Numbered from the stretch's first letter, positions 16,140-24,556 are shown. The stretch: 29,293 nt of DNA from an uncultured bacterium (GCA_900314375.1 OMVC01000211.1:1-29293); one strand, 5' to 3'. Numbers and translations are program-made. Notes: generated by a model from the sequence alone, not told the origin.

Positions 16140-16241
16140 CCAAAACCTCCCAAATATTTCTACAGACCCTTATTTATATTCTATTTCGTGAAAATTTATT
16201 TTTAATCCTCTATTTATATGAAATTTTATAATATTAATATT

Positions 16242-16270
16242 TTGCGCAATATGAATATATATAATATAAT
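16242..16270 (+). promoter_or_regulatory. promoter of the pilin-like gene
   Basis: TATAAT at 16265-16270 lies 17 bases after a weak -35, TTGCGC (16242-16247). The leader of about 18 nt contains GAGGG before the ATG at 16295. Confidence 0.5.
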
Positions 16271-16294
16271 ATTAATCAAATGAGGGTTTAGGTA

Positions 16295-16867
16295 ATGGGT
16301 TTTAAAAAGAGAAAAGCAACAACAACAATTGAAAATTGCGTAATATTTCTCATTTCAACTCTGGCGGTATCATTTTTTGTTGTATTTATGATGGGAAAAT
16401 ATCAGCAAAAACTTTTTAATATAGCTTATCAAACAATAAATCAAAGAATATCCAACGCAATAGAAACTTATGCTGCTATTGAAGAAAATGTTAATTCTCC
16501 AATGTATTCACCAATAGATATTTCAGATTATTCAAAAACTTCAGGCAAATTTTTGGATGATTTTGTCGGTGTTTATAAAAGTTGCGGCAATTCAAATGAT
16601 TCATGTTTTGCAAAACATTATAAAACAGTAGCTAATTTACCATATAAGCCAATATTTGAAGGAGCTTGCGCAATATTAGATAACGGCGAAGCTATATGTT
16701 TAAAACCACAAATAAGAAATAACGACATTACAGGAATTATTGATGTTAACGGTCAGAGAGGTCCAAACGTTTTAGGTAAAGACTTACGTCTGATACAAAT
16801 TGAAGCTCGAAAAATTCCTGAACGCGTCAATGTAAAAACGGTTAAAGTTAAAGTAGTAAAAATTTAG
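16295..16867 (+). CDS. type IV pilin-like protein
   Basis: The 190-residue protein has the layout of a type IV prepilin: a short basic leader (MGFKKRKA), a likely processing site after A8, Glu at +5 of the mature chain (TTTIEN, E13), and a hydrophobic helix of about 20 residues (CVIFLISTLAVSFFVVFMMG). A globular domain follows with cysteines in SCGNSNDSC. Near the C-terminus the block DVNGQRGPNVLGKDLRLIQI (about 149-168) resembles the conserved end of pilin-like proteins in this lineage. The residue before the cleavage site is Ala instead of the usual Gly, which prepilin peptidases can tolerate. No pilus assembly genes are in the window. It meets the next gene tail to tail with overlapping stop codons. 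Confidence 0.7.
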   Translation: MGFKKRKATTTIENCVIFLISTLAVSFFVVFMMGKYQQKLFNIAYQTINQRISNAIETYAAIEENVNSPMYSPIDISDYSKTSGKFLDDFVGVYKSCGNSNDSCFAKHYKTVANLPYKPIFEGACAILDNGEAICLKPQIRNNDITGIIDVNGQRGPNVLGKDLRLIQIEARKIPERVNVKTVKVKVVKI

Positions 16868-17289
16868 TTATAATAAGTAACACCGTTTATCGTATGTGTT
16901 TTTGTAGGGATTGAAGCTCCGGTTGAGCTGTTTAATCTTGATGGTGTAGTGGTAGTAATTACTTCTGTTTGTGTCGGAGTCCCTAAATTAACAACTGTCG
17001 CAGCAGGATATCTGTATCCGCCATAATAGCCGATAGGCGCTCTGTAATTATTATAATATCCGTATGGTCTTGCAGGCAATGCCGGTAATGCCGGACGGGC
17101 AGGCATTACAACTCTTGACGGAACATTAAATCTTGACGGATATGCATAATTTGTTGCTCCTATTGGAGTATAACTTCTTACCGTACCAAATGTTGTTACA
17201 GGTCTGCCTGCTACATATTTTACATACCCCGCATTTGCGGTTAATGTTGTTAATACCAAACATAATACAGATAAAAATAATTTTTTCAT
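16864..17289 (-). CDS. secreted Pro/Tyr/Arg-rich hypothetical protein
   Basis: The 141-residue protein starts with a clear signal peptide (MKKLFLSVLCLVLTTLTANA, cleavage probably after A20). The mature part is low in charge variety and rich in Pro, Tyr, Arg, Ala and Gly, with short repeats such as ARPALPALPARPYG and IGYYGGYRYP. It ends in a Thr/Ser-rich stretch and TINGVTYYN. It has no cysteines after the signal and no enzyme motif. It is probably exported or loosely associated with the envelope. Function is unknown. A short AAAGG precedes the ATG at 17289. Confidence 0.8.
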   Translation of the reverse strand: MKKLFLSVLCLVLTTLTANAGYVKYVAGRPVTTFGTVRSYTPIGATNYAYPSRFNVPSRVVMPARPALPALPARPYGYYNNYRAPIGYYGGYRYPAATVVNLGTPTQTEVITTTTPSRLNSSTGASIPTKTHTINGVTYYN

Positions 17290-17371
17290 AATAAACCTTT
17301 TTATATATTAAATATCATCTACACAAATTTTTTGCTATATTTATAGTAATAATTTTACGAAACTTAACACA

Positions 17372-18109
17372 TTATACCAGTTTTAAAACCGCACTGTGTC
17401 TGTTTGTTGTGCCATTTTCTTTTCTGTAAGAAAAGAATAAATCATTATTACAACATGTACAATAAGGGCAAACATCAATTTTTTCTATCCCGAATTCGGT
17501 TAGTTGAGTTTTATTGATATTTTTTAAATCTACATATATGTTTCCTGTTCTTATTTCATAAAGATTTTCAAAGTTATTTACCGTATTGCGGAGCTTATAG
17601 AAAACATCTTCTCCCACATTGTAACAGCATAAAGAAATAGCAGGCCCAATTATAACTTTTATATTCTTCGGTTTTGAATTGAATTCATTTATCATTTTTT
17701 CGGCAGTCAATACTCCGATTTTTGCCGCAGTTCCACGCCAACCGGCATGGGCTACAGCACCGATATTTTGTTTTTCATCATAAAATATCAACGGGGTGCA
17801 ATCTGCAAAATTCAAAAACACTGCCTGATTTTTATTTGTAAGTATAAGTGCATCAGTATCAGGGTAATCATTTTGATTTTCTTTGGCAATTCTAATATTT
17901 GCACTGTGTGTTTGAGTTGGATTTATTAAATTTTTGTACGCAATATTCAAATAATTACATAGTATTTTTTTATTTTCTTCTATTTCTGTGGCGTTTTTTT
18001 CGTCAGCAGATTTTATAAAAGTCTCGCGAGTGGTAAAAAAACATTGTGCATGCGTAATTAAATCTGATTTTAAAATTCTTTTTTCTTTAACTTTTTCAAA
18101 ATAAAACAT
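17372..18109 (-). CDS. pgeF: PgeF/YfiH laccase-domain protein
   Basis: The YfiH/YlmD/PgeF family was long called polyphenol oxidase. Members are reported as zinc enzymes acting on purine nucleosides, or as peptidoglycan-editing factors. The 245-residue protein has the expected metal residues: H68 (TQTHSA), C104 (FADCTP) and H121 (AHAGWRG). It also has IGPAISLCCYNVG and the C-terminal CPYCTCCNNDLFFSYRKENG..RH block. The frame is open to a TTG at 18133 and an ATG at 18124. I chose the ATG at 18109, because TATAAT ends exactly six bases before it and neither upstream codon has a Shine-Dalgarno. That places transcription start on the start codon. Confidence 0.88.
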   Translation of the reverse strand: MFYFEKVKEKRILKSDLITHAQCFFTTRETFIKSADEKNATEIEENKKILCNYLNIAYKNLINPTQTHSANIRIAKENQNDYPDTDALILTNKNQAVFLNFADCTPLIFYDEKQNIGAVAHAGWRGTAAKIGVLTAEKMINEFNSKPKNIKVIIGPAISLCCYNVGEDVFYKLRNTVNNFENLYEIRTGNIYVDLKNINKTQLTEFGIEKIDVCPYCTCCNNDLFFSYRKENGTTNRHSAVLKLV

Positions 18110-18115
18110 AAGTAA

Positions 18116-18121
18116 ATTATA
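18116..18121 (-). promoter_or_regulatory. -10 element predicting a leaderless pgeF mRNA
   Basis: TATAAT on the minus strand (18121 to 18116), directly preceded by TG, is six bases from the ATG at 18109. Standard spacing puts the transcription start on the A of that ATG. Confidence 0.55.
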
Positions 18122-18171
18122 CATTATTTTCAATAAAATTACATAGACTTTAAACTTATTGAAATATAGTG

Positions 18172-18177
18172 TATAAT
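18172..18177 (+). promoter_or_regulatory. -10 element predicting a leaderless TPR-gene mRNA
   Basis: TATAAT at 18172-18177, directly preceded by TG, is six bases before the ATG at 18184. A TTTAAA at 18149-18154 is correctly spaced (17 bases) as a weak -35. No Shine-Dalgarno is present. Confidence 0.55.
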
Positions 18178-18183
18178 ATATTT

Positions 18184-18669
18184 ATGGCAGAAGATTACAA
18201 ATATTTTTTGGATAACGGTATTTTTGATTTTCGCGACGGGCGGTATCAAAGTGCAATAGATAATATCAACAAATCTTTGGAATTGAAAAAAGATTGGGCA
18301 ATTCCGTATTTTTATCGCGGAGCGGCATATCACGCTCTGGGTGAATACGATGAAGCAATGCTTGATTATACAAAATCTATACAATTAGATGAAAAAATGA
18401 TTGATGCATACTACAATCGGGCAAAAATTACCCTCTCAAGAAAAGACATTGAAAATCCCGATATCCAAAAGGCAATATCCGATTTGGAAAAAGCAATTGA
18501 GTATGATAATCAGTTTGTAGATGCTTTGTATGCGTTGGCAGCGGCCTATAAAAAATTGGGCGATTACCACAAAGCTTTAGTTTATTTAGAAAAGCTTTTG
18601 CAAATTGAACCACAGGCAATTTATGCAAATGCGCTTAAAAAACTCATTTTGCAAAAATATATTATATAG
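18184..18669 (+). CDS. tetratricopeptide repeat protein
   Basis: The 161-residue protein consists almost entirely of TPR units. About four are visible: NGIFDFRDGRYQSAIDNINK, FYRGAAYHALGEYDEAMLDY, AKITLSRKDIENP..AISDLEKAIEYD and LAAAYKKLGDYHKALVYLEK. Such proteins act as docking modules. No membrane segment or signal is seen, so it is probably cytoplasmic. A GTG at 18169 is in frame but overlaps the -10 element, so the ATG at 18184 is preferred. It is divergent from pgeF, 74 bases apart, and precedes the possible glycosidase-like gene by 52 bases. Confidence 0.88.
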   Translation: MAEDYKYFLDNGIFDFRDGRYQSAIDNINKSLELKKDWAIPYFYRGAAYHALGEYDEAMLDYTKSIQLDEKMIDAYYNRAKITLSRKDIENPDIQKAISDLEKAIEYDNQFVDALYALAAAYKKLGDYHKALVYLEKLLQIEPQAIYANALKKLILQKYII

Positions 18670-18721
18670 ATTAAAACTTTTGGGGAATTAAATAATTTTT
18701 TCATAATTTATATTTTGAGGT

Positions 18722-20035
18722 ATGAATTATGTAAATAAATTACTAAAATCTCTGGGTTACGAAACAGAATTAGAAAAAGACGCGTGGAGTTTAAACAAGC
18801 AACATTTATCTGGAGATAAGAAATGGCTTGCAAATATTGTACCGTCAGAGCTTTTGACAAGAACCGTAAAACAAGCGGTAGAATCGCTTATGACAATTTG
18901 TCAATGTAACAGGTTTTATAAAACATTTCCTGATGTTATAGAAACGCCTGATTACGGCGATAAGTGGGGCGTTCGTGCAAATTATATCGAAATAAATAAT
19001 CGTGCAATAGCGCAAATGGACAGGAATATTACAAAAAATGGTATTCTAAGTACCATAAAACTTTTACCTGCAATTCCGCCATCTGCTAAAAGTTGGGCAA
19101 ATTGTATTATTTTGTCGCAAATTTTTCCAAATATTTATGGTGACGGACTAAATAAACTTCCGCACGAAGAAAATTCTATCTACGGGATAAAATTAAACGG
19201 CGGTTACAGTAAAAATATTATTGATTTTGAAATTATTGATAAAATTTCTCCAGAAGAACAATTTTGCGCATTTAATGATTTAGCACATTTTCACGGATTA
19301 AAAACAGGATTTAGAACGGTTATTTCTGCCGATCAAATCAAAGTTGTTCAGCCTGATGGCAGCGATATTACTTTTGATTGGAATAATACAGAGCATGTAG
19401 AACTTTTTGTAAAAGAGCATACCAAACTTATAGATACCGGTTTTGAAGCAATATTTATTGATTCCGCAAAACATATCGGCGGATATGATATGGCAAATTA
19501 TACAGGTGTTGGGGCATTGCCGACTTATGAACAGATGCAATATATAATACATGAAATCCGAGTGCGAAGCGGTAAAACGACATTAAGTTTTATCGGCGAA
19601 AAAAGTACGGGAGATTTCAAACGATATCAAAATTTAGGATTAACTTCCGGTACTGCGTTTATTGAACCTGACAATTATGATGAAGTAAAACATTGGTCGC
19701 AAAGTTTGAAATATGAAAATCACTACACTCCCGGAATTGAAGTGTCAAATGACAACGATACGGGCGGAAGGAGTTATGAAGCAAGGCTGAACAGAATAAA
19801 TAATGCGCTGTTTGCTTATGAATACCCAAGCGACAAATTGCCGAGTTTTATGCAAATGGAAGATATTTTTCCATTAAGATATGACACGAATACACACCAC
19901 TTAATGATGTGTAATCCGTCTTATTCAACAGACGGAACTCCGCAAAGTCATTGGGAAAACCTGTTTGCAAAAGATGACGGCCGAGAATACAACCGTAAAG
20001 TTGCAGAATTATTTATTCATGCACAAAATCTGTAA
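18722..20035 (+). CDS. possible GH13-like barrel protein, family uncertain
   Basis: The 437-residue protein resembles the alpha-amylase (GH13) barrel. SPEEQFCAFNDLAHFHGLKT (176-195) looks like the strand-3 region. GFEAIFIDSAKHIGG (240-254) looks like conserved region II with D247 as nucleophile. LSFIGEKSTGD (288-298) looks like region III with E293. VSNDNDTGG (341-349) could be region IV. The arginine two residues before the nucleophile, nearly invariant in GH13, is replaced by Phe, so classical activity is doubtful. No signal peptide is seen, so it would act in the cytoplasm. GAGGT touches the ATG, an unusually close Shine-Dalgarno, and TATATT lies seven bases upstream. No other carbohydrate genes are nearby. 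The assignment rests on motif resemblance by eye only. Confidence 0.45.
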   Translation: MNYVNKLLKSLGYETELEKDAWSLNKQHLSGDKKWLANIVPSELLTRTVKQAVESLMTICQCNRFYKTFPDVIETPDYGDKWGVRANYIEINNRAIAQMDRNITKNGILSTIKLLPAIPPSAKSWANCIILSQIFPNIYGDGLNKLPHEENSIYGIKLNGGYSKNIIDFEIIDKISPEEQFCAFNDLAHFHGLKTGFRTVISADQIKVVQPDGSDITFDWNNTEHVELFVKEHTKLIDTGFEAIFIDSAKHIGGYDMANYTGVGALPTYEQMQYIIHEIRVRSGKTTLSFIGEKSTGDFKRYQNLGLTSGTAFIEPDNYDEVKHWSQSLKYENHYTPGIEVSNDNDTGGRSYEARLNRINNALFAYEYPSDKLPSFMQMEDIFPLRYDTNTHHLMMCNPSYSTDGTPQSHWENLFAKDDGREYNRKVAELFIHAQNL

Positions 20036-20036
20036 C

Positions 20037-21071
20037 CTAGTCGTATCTGTGGTCTGTATTCATTTTATGTTCAATAACTGCAGTGTTTTCGTTTGCTTGA
20101 AGTTTTCCTGCAATGATATTTGATACAAGCAATATTGCAGCAGCAGTTCCTGCTAAAATTTTACCTGTTTTACCTGCAGCATTGAGCGGATGTTTGAATA
20201 TTTCTTTATAATTTTTCGGGTGAGTAAGAAGTTTCAATAATGCAGCTCCGGCAACAACCCCAATTCCTGCACCTGCACCGTATACAATACCTTTAGCTGT
20301 TGCTACTGTCATTGTTCCTGTTGCAGAGAAAAATTTCCAAGTATCGCCAATAGCATCCCTTATTTTATAACCAAATGATTTTTTGGGTTTTGTTTCATCA
20401 GCTTTTATGTCATTAAATGTTTTTGACATGTCTTTGTTGGCTTCAATTATAACTTCGGCTTTTCCTTCATTTGGAGATGTCTTTCTAACCGTTCCGTCTT
20501 TTTCCAGACAATATGCAGCCCCGTCTTTTACGCGTTTTTGTTCTATCCAAATTACATCACTTTCAGGGAAGTACGTTTTCTTCCATTTACGGCTTTTTAA
20601 AGCTTCTTTAAATTCTGCGGTTTTTGCGGAATTATCTTCTTTAGAGAATGTTGCAGCATCTGTAATTGTGCCGTTTTTCATTTGTTCAACATATTTTGCT
20701 AATTTTTCGTCAGATTCGCGTTCAACTTTTGGCTGTCCCCAACCTGTTTCTGTTACGACTTTTCCGTTTGAATAAATAGTGTATTCTAATCCATCATAAA
20801 CTCCCGGCATTTTTGCATGAACCGCATCCATCCCCGGCATGTATTCCTTATTCCAATGTTTGCTTGTGATAACTGTTTCTACCTTTTGGCCGTCTTTTAG
20901 AGCTTGGTTAAACTCTGCTAAATTTTTATCCATTTCTTCCTGACTTACATGTCTGTTATTTAATGGTGCACCAATAGGAACTTGAATTGTTCCTGACGGA
21001 TTTGAACTTTTTTTTGCTTCATCAATTAAATTTGCTCTAAAACTTACATTTGGATATAATGCTACTTTCAT
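20037..21071 (-). CDS. hypothetical membrane-anchored protein with N-terminal SFRA peptide
   Basis: The 344-residue protein starts MKVALYPNVSFRANL, an N-terminal peptide like that of the protein at 4094-4624. A hydrophilic region of about 225 residues follows, containing two similar modules. Each has a K(H/K)WNKEYMPG.. or KKWKKTYFPE.. element and a GLEYTIYSNGKVV.. or GAAYCLEKDGTVR.. element, suggesting an internal duplication. The C-terminus has two Gly/Ala-rich hydrophobic stretches (about 252-277 and 309-325) and a conserved-looking tail (GKLQANENTAVIEHKMNTDHR). The frame opens three codons earlier at 21080. The ATG at 21071 is chosen because AAGGAGTG precedes it. Function is unknown. It is one base from its convergent neighbour. 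Confidence 0.78.
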   Translation of the reverse strand: MKVALYPNVSFRANLIDEAKKSSNPSGTIQVPIGAPLNNRHVSQEEMDKNLAEFNQALKDGQKVETVITSKHWNKEYMPGMDAVHAKMPGVYDGLEYTIYSNGKVVTETGWGQPKVERESDEKLAKYVEQMKNGTITDAATFSKEDNSAKTAEFKEALKSRKWKKTYFPESDVIWIEQKRVKDGAAYCLEKDGTVRKTSPNEGKAEVIIEANKDMSKTFNDIKADETKPKKSFGYKIRDAIGDTWKFFSATGTMTVATAKGIVYGAGAGIGVVAGAALLKLLTHPKNYKEIFKHPLNAAGKTGKILAGTAAAILLVSNIIAGKLQANENTAVIEHKMNTDHRYD

Positions 21072-21140
21072 ACAACACACTCCTTGATGTCATTTATAAA
21101 ACACTTGAACCAAAAATTTTGCTAAATTTGCAACATTTCT

Positions 21141-23726
21141 TTACATGCCGAATAAAGAAAGCTGCGGAACTCCATCTTCATTATTACTCATTTTTTTACG
21201 AGTTGCAAGATTATTTGAAAAATCTTTTTGCATTTTTAACATTAATTCTTGAGAACGTTTAATAACACCCTGCGGCAAACCTGCCATTTTGGCAACTTGA
21301 ATACCGTAACTCTTGCTTGCTCCCCCTTGAACAATTTTTCTTAAAAATTCTATTTCTCCGTCTTGTTCAGAAATAGTTATTCTGTAATTTTTTATTTGCG
21401 GATAAGTTTTTGTCATGACATTCAATTCGTGATAGTGAGTTGCAAAAATACATCTTGCTTTAATTTTTGTTGCAATATATTCAGCAACTGACCATGCTAT
21501 AGCCACACCGTCATAAGTGCTTGTTCCTCTGCCGATTTCATCAAGCAGAATAAAACTTCTTTCGGTTGCTGTATTTAAGATATAAGATGTTTCAATCATT
21601 TCAACCATAAAAGTTGATTGTCCCAAAGTCAAATCATCGCTAGCTCCGACTCTTGTAAAGATTTTATCGCAAACTCCGATTTTAGCATCATCCGCAGGAA
21701 CCCAAGAACCGATTTGAGCTAATATTGCAATCAAAGCATTTTGACGCATATATGTAGATTTTCCTGCCATATTAGGGCCTGTTAATATCATAAATTGGGT
21801 TGAGTTATCATCCGTTACGTTTGATTTTAATTCCAAATCATTCGGAACATATTCGCCAAGCGGTAAAACTTTTTCTAACACTGCATGTCTGCCGTTTTTA
21901 ATCAAAAAGTCATTAGAATCGTCTATCTGCGGTTTGCAATAATTGTTTTCAACCGCAACACAAGCTAAAGAAACCAAAACATCGGCATTTGCAATACAAT
22001 CGGCTATTTCCCTAATATTTGAAACGTATTCTTTTGAATATTCTCTAAAATCAGTAAATAATTTATATTCCAATTCCGTCGATTTGAATTTTGCCGATAA
22101 CACGTCATCTTCGTGTTTTTTAAGTTCTTCTGTTATAAATCTTTCGGCATTTACAAGGGTTTGTTTTCTTATATATTCTTGCGGAATCATATTCAGATTG
22201 GAGTTTGTAACTTCGATATAATACCCAAAAACTTTATTATATCCGACTTTCATATTTTTTATGCCGGTTTTTTCTTTTTCTGATTCGACAAAATTCTCAA
22301 GCCATTGTTCTCCACCTGATAGTAAATCTCTGAAATAATCAAGTTCTCCGCTAACTTCAGGTTTAATAATTCCGCCTTCTTTTAATAAAGTCGGAGGTTC
22401 ATCAACGATAGTATTTTCAATCATTTGTACATAATCGGATATACTTTCGCCGTATTCCCGTATGTTTGAAAACATATCATATTGAAGGTTTTGCGTAACC
22501 TCTAAAATCTCGGGCAGTACGGATAAAGATAATTTCAGACTTATAAAATCTTTAGGGCTTGCGGAACCGTTACTCATCCTTGTTGCAAGACGTTGAATAT
22601 CATATATTTTATTCAATAAGTCTGTTAATTTGAATCGAACATCGCTGTTTGATACCAATTCCGAAACGGAATTTTGTCTTGCCATAATATCAGAAACATT
22701 TTTTAACGGCTGACAAATCCAGCTTTTTAATAACCTTGCACCCATGTTTGTTTTGGTTTGGTCAATCGCCCATAATAAAGAACCATACTTATTTTTCTCT
22801 CTTAAGGTTTCTGTCAATTCAAGATTTTTTCTTGTAGAAGCATCTAAAATCATATATTCGGATAATTCATAAGCTTCAATGCGTTCAAATTTAGGCATAT
22901 TATCTTTTGAAGTTTCCCAAATATAAGCTAACAGCGCGCCTGCTGCCTGAAACCCTAATTTGTATTTTGAATATCCGAAACTTTCTAATGATGTTGTTTT
23001 AAATACAGTTTTTAAATTGTTTTGAGCAAAATTTTCTTCAAAAACAGATGGCGGAATTTTTGAGCAATTATATTTTTTAGTGATTTCTTCGGGCAAATCA
23101 ACAACTTCATCAGGCACTATTTGGAACGGTTTTATATCTTGTTTTAAGCTTGGTGCAACAATTTCAGACGGGTTTAATCTCGCAAGCTCTGCCATAATAA
23201 GATTTAAAGATGCTTGTGTTGTTTTAAATTCACCCGTTGAAATATCTGTATAAGCAAAGCCGTAGAGGTCTTTTTTATTATCTTTATATATTGCACAGAT
23301 GTAATTGTTTGAATTTTGGTTAAGCAGGTTGCTTTCGGTTAAAGTGCCTGCTGTTATAATTCGTGTAACTCCGCGTTTTACAAGACCTTTGGCAAATTTG
23401 GGGTCTTCCAATTGGTCACAAATTATTACTTTATAATTTTTTTGTACAAGTTTTTGTAAATAGGCATCAGCAGCTTTTGCAGGAATACCCGCTAAAGGAA
23501 CTCTGCCTACTTTTGCACCCGAATCTCTGCCTGTCAGGGTTAATTCCAATTCTTTCGACATTATAACGGCATCTTCAAAAAAAGTTTCATAAAAATCGCC
23601 CATTCGATACCATAATAAAATCCCCGGATGCTCTTTTTTTATCTGTAAATATTGCTGCATTGCAGGAGTGGTTTCTTCAATATTTACTTCCCAACTTTTT
23701 ATATTATTGATTTCCCCTTTGCTCAT
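21141..23726 (-). CDS. mutS: DNA mismatch repair protein MutS
   Basis: MutS recognises mismatches and small loops and recruits MutL in an ATP-dependent way. The 861-residue protein is full length. The mismatch-reading F-x-E is F45-Y46-E47 in MGDFYE. The Walker A motif is TGPNMAGKS at 649-657, Walker B is LLDEIGRGTS with D729 and E730, and FATHYHEL follows. The start at 23726 places the MQQYLQIKKEHPG block at the usual distance from the N-terminus. No mutL is present in the window. The gene is divergent from the membrane-anchored unknown at 23760, and the two share a short AT-rich promoter region. Confidence 0.98.
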   Translation of the reverse strand: MSKGEINNIKSWEVNIEETTPAMQQYLQIKKEHPGILLWYRMGDFYETFFEDAVIMSKELELTLTGRDSGAKVGRVPLAGIPAKAADAYLQKLVQKNYKVIICDQLEDPKFAKGLVKRGVTRIITAGTLTESNLLNQNSNNYICAIYKDNKKDLYGFAYTDISTGEFKTTQASLNLIMAELARLNPSEIVAPSLKQDIKPFQIVPDEVVDLPEEITKKYNCSKIPPSVFEENFAQNNLKTVFKTTSLESFGYSKYKLGFQAAGALLAYIWETSKDNMPKFERIEAYELSEYMILDASTRKNLELTETLREKNKYGSLLWAIDQTKTNMGARLLKSWICQPLKNVSDIMARQNSVSELVSNSDVRFKLTDLLNKIYDIQRLATRMSNGSASPKDFISLKLSLSVLPEILEVTQNLQYDMFSNIREYGESISDYVQMIENTIVDEPPTLLKEGGIIKPEVSGELDYFRDLLSGGEQWLENFVESEKEKTGIKNMKVGYNKVFGYYIEVTNSNLNMIPQEYIRKQTLVNAERFITEELKKHEDDVLSAKFKSTELEYKLFTDFREYSKEYVSNIREIADCIANADVLVSLACVAVENNYCKPQIDDSNDFLIKNGRHAVLEKVLPLGEYVPNDLELKSNVTDDNSTQFMILTGPNMAGKSTYMRQNALIAILAQIGSWVPADDAKIGVCDKIFTRVGASDDLTLGQSTFMVEMIETSYILNTATERSFILLDEIGRGTSTYDGVAIAWSVAEYIATKIKARCIFATHYHELNVMTKTYPQIKNYRITISEQDGEIEFLRKIVQGGASKSYGIQVAKMAGLPQGVIKRSQELMLKMQKDFSNNLATRKKMSNNEDGVPQLSLFGM

Positions 23727-23728
23727 AT

Positions 23729-23734
23729 TATAAT
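23729..23734 (+). promoter_or_regulatory. -10 element TATAAT
   Basis: TATAAT at 23729-23734 would start transcription near 23741. CAGAGGA (23746-23752) then acts as Shine-Dalgarno for the ATG at 23760. The sequence is nearly palindromic (ATTATAAT) and also reads as a -10 towards mutS, but on that side it abuts the mutS ATG. Confidence 0.45.
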
Positions 23735-23759
23735 GATATTAGAAACAGAGGATTTTAGC

Positions 23760-24359
23760 ATGGGTTGTTTAAAAAATGTTACACGTTCTATATTTTTAAC
23801 CGTTGTTGTTGTCGGTTTCGTAGCGTTTGGCGGTCAAGATTGGATAAAAAAATCAATAGACAATTTCCTTCATCCGACACATGATGTTATTTTGGAACGT
23901 GCGCAAAAGGTTGGCGATTTTTCTAAAGTTAATAAAGAATTTGAAATAGAAAAAGCCGCAGGAATTATGGGATATAATGCGGTTATAGCCGAACACAAAG
24001 CATCAGGTCAAAAAATGGTTGTTGTGGATTCCGGTAAAAAAACAATTTTAACTCAAGAGGATATAAAAGCTTCGAATTCCGAAGAAAGAATTAAATCTGC
24101 AATTTCTAAATTCAAGTACCAAACGGCAGCATTAGAAGATTTTCATGTAACAGAAAAAGGGACAATGAAATCTTACGGTCAGGAAATCCCTTATGTACGT
24201 TTTAAAGCAAGAATTAAAAAACTTCCGATTGGCGAATTGTCAGGAATTATTTCTGTCGTAAAAGATGATAACGGAAATGATAAAATTTTAATTTCGGCCA
24301 ATCAAACTGATAAGTATTCTCAACTTATCTCTAATGAATTTTTTAAAGAAGTTAAATAA
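23760..24359 (+). CDS. hypothetical membrane-anchored protein
   Basis: The 199-residue protein has an N-terminal hydrophobic segment (about 9-25, RSIFLTVVVVGFVAFGG) that acts as an anchor or uncleaved signal. A mixed alpha/beta domain follows, predicted to lie outside the membrane. The frame extends upstream to 23652, but that part overlaps mutS and the -10 element. The ATG at 23760 has a Shine-Dalgarno at the right distance and is preferred. There is a cysteine at position 3 but no downstream lipobox pattern, so a lipoprotein is unlikely. I do not recognise the family. Confidence 0.75.
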   Translation: MGCLKNVTRSIFLTVVVVGFVAFGGQDWIKKSIDNFLHPTHDVILERAQKVGDFSKVNKEFEIEKAAGIMGYNAVIAEHKASGQKMVVVDSGKKTILTQEDIKASNSEERIKSAISKFKYQTAALEDFHVTEKGTMKSYGQEIPYVRFKARIKKLPIGELSGIISVVKDDNGNDKILISANQTDKYSQLISNEFFKEVK

Positions 24360-24381
24360 AATTATTTTGTAAAATAATTTT
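24358..24381. terminator. AT-only bidirectional hairpin terminator
   Basis: AAAATTATTTT (24358-24368) and its exact complement (24371-24381) surround a 2-base centre. The hairpin overlaps the last bases of two convergent genes (stop codons at 24357-24359 and 24362-24364). Without any G-C pair it would be a weak terminator. Confidence 0.55.
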
Positions 24382-24556
24382 TCAATTTAGAAAATCCGAG
24401 TTTGATTTTTTGTGCAAGATTTAATTCCTGTGCCGGTTCATTAGCAAACAACGGTTTTCTGTTATTGAAATAGAGTTCAGGGTATTTCCCTGATTTTGGT
24501 GTATGTTTTGAATATCCTACTACACAACGAGGTAAAAAGTGTTTTATTGAAATCAT
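24362..24556 (-). CDS. hypothetical 64-residue protein
   Basis: The protein has a basic N-terminus (MISIKHFLPRCVVGYSKHTPK), a middle part with PELYFNNRKPLFANEP and a C-terminal amphipathic, Lys-rich helix (LAQKIKLGFSKLKNYFTK). The ATG at 24556 follows AGGAAG at a normal distance, and the frame ends exactly at the shared terminator, both of which support a real gene. The tail could bind membrane or nucleic acid. No family is recognised. Confidence 0.55.
   Translation of the reverse strand: MISIKHFLPRCVVGYSKHTPKSGKYPELYFNNRKPLFANEPAQELNLAQKIKLGFSKLKNYFTK

Noticed and set aside
15938..16153. 71-residue overlapping minus-strand frame
   Set aside because: It lies in another frame of the small Cys protein gene, which has a better ribosome site and a conserved-looking cysteine pattern.
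18110..18133. Upstream TTG or ATG starts for pgeF
   Set aside because: Neither has a ribosome site, and the TATAAT lies across them so they would be outside the predicted transcript.
21072..21080. Earlier ATG for the SFRA-motif protein
   Set aside because: The AAGGAGTG ribosome site is correctly spaced only for the ATG at 21071.
23727..23732. TATAAT as the mutS -10
   Set aside because: It touches the mutS ATG, so transcription would begin inside the coding region; mutS must use another promoter, probably further upstream.
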